From NCBI RefSeq assembly GCF_003096075.1, contig NZ_CP015449.1, forward strand, positions 1,915,001 through 1,979,000: a stretch of 64,000 bases of DNA. The letters are read 5' to 3'. Shown here one piece after another: positions 62,693 to 64,000 of this stretch. Numbering within the stretch: the stretch's first letter is position 1; the number at the start of each line of letters is the position of its first letter. Source of the stretch: Dietzia lutea. Lineage in GTDB: Bacteria; Actinomycetota; Actinomycetes; Mycobacteriales; Mycobacteriaceae. Both the position numbers and the translations under genes were made by a program. The notes below the pieces were generated by a model. That model saw only the letters and a list, made by a program, of their open reading frames with translations. It was not told where the DNA came from and did not search any database.

Positions 62693-62755
62693 CGCCGTCC
62701 TCCCGGCGGCCCGGCCCGTCCGGGTCCGCCGGGGCACACCCTTCCGGACGACGAC

Positions 62756-62784
62756 GGCCCGATCCGCTGGTCGCGGACCGGGCC
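62756..62784 (-). terminator. Hairpin between the DUF2469 gene and yraN
   Basis: GGCCCG and TCCGC pair with GCGGA and CGGGCC with a mismatch, around a TGGTC loop, about 50 bases after the DUF2469 stop. Probably ends the lepB-rnhB-DUF2469 transcript. Confidence 0.5.
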
Positions 62785-62833
62785 GGGGGCCTCCTGTGGA
62801 GGCGGATCGGGCTGTGGAGAACTGCGGCGGGGG

Positions 62834-63139
62834 TTACTCCGGCAGGCGCAGCTCGGGCTTGTCGAGCTCCTCGATGTTGACGTCCTTGAACGTCAGCACG
62901 CGAACGTATTTGACGAAACGAGCAGGTCGGTACATGTCCCACACCCACGCGTCTGACATGCGCACGTCGAAGTACACCTCCCCGTCGGCGGACCGCGGGA
63001 TCAACTCGACGGCGTTGGCGAGGTAGAAGCGCCGCTCCGTCTCGACGACGTAGGTGAACTGACCGACGATGTCGCGGTACTCGCGGTACAGCGAGAGCTC
63101 CATCTCGGTCTCGTAGTTCTCCAGATCCTCGGCGCTCAT
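62834..63139 (-). CDS. DUF2469 family protein (Rv2901c-like)
   Basis: A 101-residue conserved actinobacterial protein, function unknown. It begins [21 protein letters not shown] and has the conserved [23 protein letters not shown] and [17 protein letters not shown] segments; every homologue known from mycobacteria is close in length. Its ATG overlaps the rnhB stop as ATGA. Always near rnhB and lepB, so a link to envelope or replication genes is possible but unproved. Confidence 0.92.
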   Translation of the reverse strand: MSAEDLENYETEMELSLYREYRDIVGQFTYVVETERRFYLANAVELIPRSADGEVYFDVRMSDAWVWDMYRPARFVKYVRVLTFKDVNIEELDKPELRLPE

Positions 63140-63843
63140 CTCGTGCTGCTCCTCGAATGCGCCTGCGCGGCGCGACGGACGTTGGCGTACGACATCCGAT
63201 GGATGTCGCTGGGACCGAGCTGCTCGATCGCCCTGGCGTGACTCGTGGTGCTGTACCCCTTGTGGGCGGCGAAGCCGTAGCCCGGGTACCGCGAGTCGAG
63301 GTCCACCATAATCCGATCGCGCGTGACCTTCGCGAGGACACTCGCGGCGGCGATGGATGCGACCACCGCGTCACCCCCGATCACCGCCGTGGACTGGCAC
63401 CCGAGACCGTCGACCGCGAACCCGTCTGTCAGGACGAACCCGGGTCGCGGGTCCAGGGCGGCGACCGCCCGACGCATCCCCTCGATATTGCAGCGGTGGA
63501 TCCCGCGCGCGTCGATCCGATCCGGCTCGATCACGACGACCGAGACCGCCCTGGCGCGCCGCAGGACCGCGTCGTGGAGCCGATCACGGGCCGCCGCGGT
63601 GAGCTTCTTCGAGTCGTCCAGGTCCGCCAGTTCCGGGTGGAGGCGGTCACCGAGCACACACGCCGCCACGACGAGCGGACCCGCGCAGGAGCCGCGGCCG
63701 GCCTCGTCGACGCCCGCTACGGGACCCAGCCCCCGACGGCTGAGCGCGGCCTCCAGCGCGAGCCGGCCGTCCCTGCGGGTCACCCGCGCCCGGGTGGGCA
63801 GCAGGCGGTGCCGTCGCGACCGCTCCGGACGTCCCCGGGTCAC
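63136..63843 (-). CDS. rnhB: Ribonuclease HII
   Basis: Removes ribonucleotides and RNA of RNA-DNA hybrids. The 235-residue product has the first active-site Asp-Glu in [16 protein letters not shown], the Asp in [13 protein letters not shown], the DGFAVDGLG segment and [11 protein letters not shown]. About 38 basic residues precede the fold. The GTG overlaps the lepB stop as GTGA and the gene is coupled to the DUF2469 gene by ATGA. Confidence 0.95.
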   Translation of the reverse strand: MTRGRPERSRRHRLLPTRARVTRRDGRLALEAALSRRGLGPVAGVDEAGRGSCAGPLVVAACVLGDRLHPELADLDDSKKLTAAARDRLHDAVLRRARAVSVVVIEPDRIDARGIHRCNIEGMRRAVAALDPRPGFVLTDGFAVDGLGCQSTAVIGGDAVVASIAAASVLAKVTRDRIMVDLDSRYPGYGFAAHKGYSTTSHARAIEQLGPSDIHRMSYANVRRAAQAHSRSSTR

Positions 63844-64000
63844 CCCGCGCTGATGTCCGGCGAGGAGACCGTCCCGATCCTGTCGAACGGGAGGATGATC
63901 GCCTGCACCTTGCCGATGATGTTCTCCGCCGGCACCGTGCCCTGGTACTCGTCGCCCATGTGGAAGCGGGAGTCCGCGGAGTTACCGCGGTTGTCGCCCA
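63840..64000 (-). CDS. lepB: Signal peptidase I (3' end; gene runs off the window)
   Basis: Only the C-terminal 52 codons are present. They contain [11 protein letters not shown], the box E signature of type I signal peptidases, then the final beta strands and [17 protein letters not shown]. The N-terminal anchor and the catalytic Ser/Lys are beyond the edge. The stop overlaps the rnhB GTG as GTGA. Confidence 0.92.
   Translation of the reverse strand, partial: GDNRGNSADSRFHMGDEYQGTVPAENIIGKVQAIILPFDRIGTVSSPDISAG

Overview
The window is a GC-rich actinobacterial chromosome segment of the mycolic-acid lineage (Mycobacteriales/Corynebacteriales). A Dietzia-like organism is my best guess, but only an inference. 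Reasons: the gene order follows Mycobacterium tuberculosis over long stretches (miaB-recX-recA-DUF3046; pspA-clgR-cinA-pgsA-ftsK; RNase J-dapA-thyX; dapB-M16 protease-pnp-rpsO-ribF-truB-pptT-pptH; dinF-nrnA-rbfA-infB-ylxR-nusA-rimP; proS; mqo; hydrolase-mycothione reductase; map; ispG-rip1-dxr; rlmN; cdsA-frr-pyrH-tsf-rpsB; xerC-dprA-comM-yraN-DUF2469-rnhB-lepB). It also encodes a mycothione reductase, a PptT/PptH pair and a ClgR regulator. I saw no rRNA, tRNA, insertion sequence, prophage or CRISPR array.

Layout. 1-4.4 kb: tRNA modification and SOS repair (miaB, recX, recA with a LexA box). 4.4-10.2 kb: envelope stress (PspA, ClgR), CinA, phosphatidylglycerophosphate synthase, FtsK. 10.2-16.6 kb: RNase J joined to lysine/DAP synthesis (dapA, dapB) and thymidylate synthesis (ThyX). 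16.6-21 kb: M16 protease, PNPase, S15. 21-27.5 kb: a tightly overlapped run, rbfA-nrnA-dinF-pptH-pptT-truB-ribF. 27.5-32.6 kb: translation/transcription factors infB, ylxR, nusA, rimP. 32.6-38.5 kb: a Tat-exported protein with a DUF4439 partner, proS, YaaA, a luciferase-like oxidoreductase, a CysG-type sirohaem enzyme. 38.6-45.9 kb: malate:quinone oxidoreductase, hydrolase plus mycothione reductase, a Baeyer-Villiger-type monooxygenase, MetAP, two small membrane proteins. 46-57.9 kb: GNAT, the MEP isoprenoid genes ispG and dxr flanking the site-2 protease Rip1, RlmN, LapA-like protein, CdsA, Frr, PyrH, EF-Ts, S2. 57.9-64 kb: M23-type exported protein, XerC, DprA, ComM, YraN, DUF2469, RNase HII and the 3' end of lepB.

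Most genes lie on the minus strand in compact operons joined by ATGA, GTGA, TGATG or TTGA stop/start overlaps. A second recurring signal is a TANNNT -10 box placed 6-7 bases before an ATG or GTG start codon (miaB, ftsK, yaaA, the mtr-linked hydrolase, lapA, map, cysG, truB, ribF, pgsA), the arrangement expected for leaderless mRNAs. I used it to choose several starts.

The region is essentially conserved core genome. I did not find a convincing new multi-gene system. The observations most worth checking are regulatory: the leaderless promoters, the recA control region, hairpins at pnp/pepR and infB/rbfA, the long rpsB leader, small tandem repeats at gene ends, a possible 11-codon leader ORF, and a Cys in place of a conserved catalytic His in the M23 protein.
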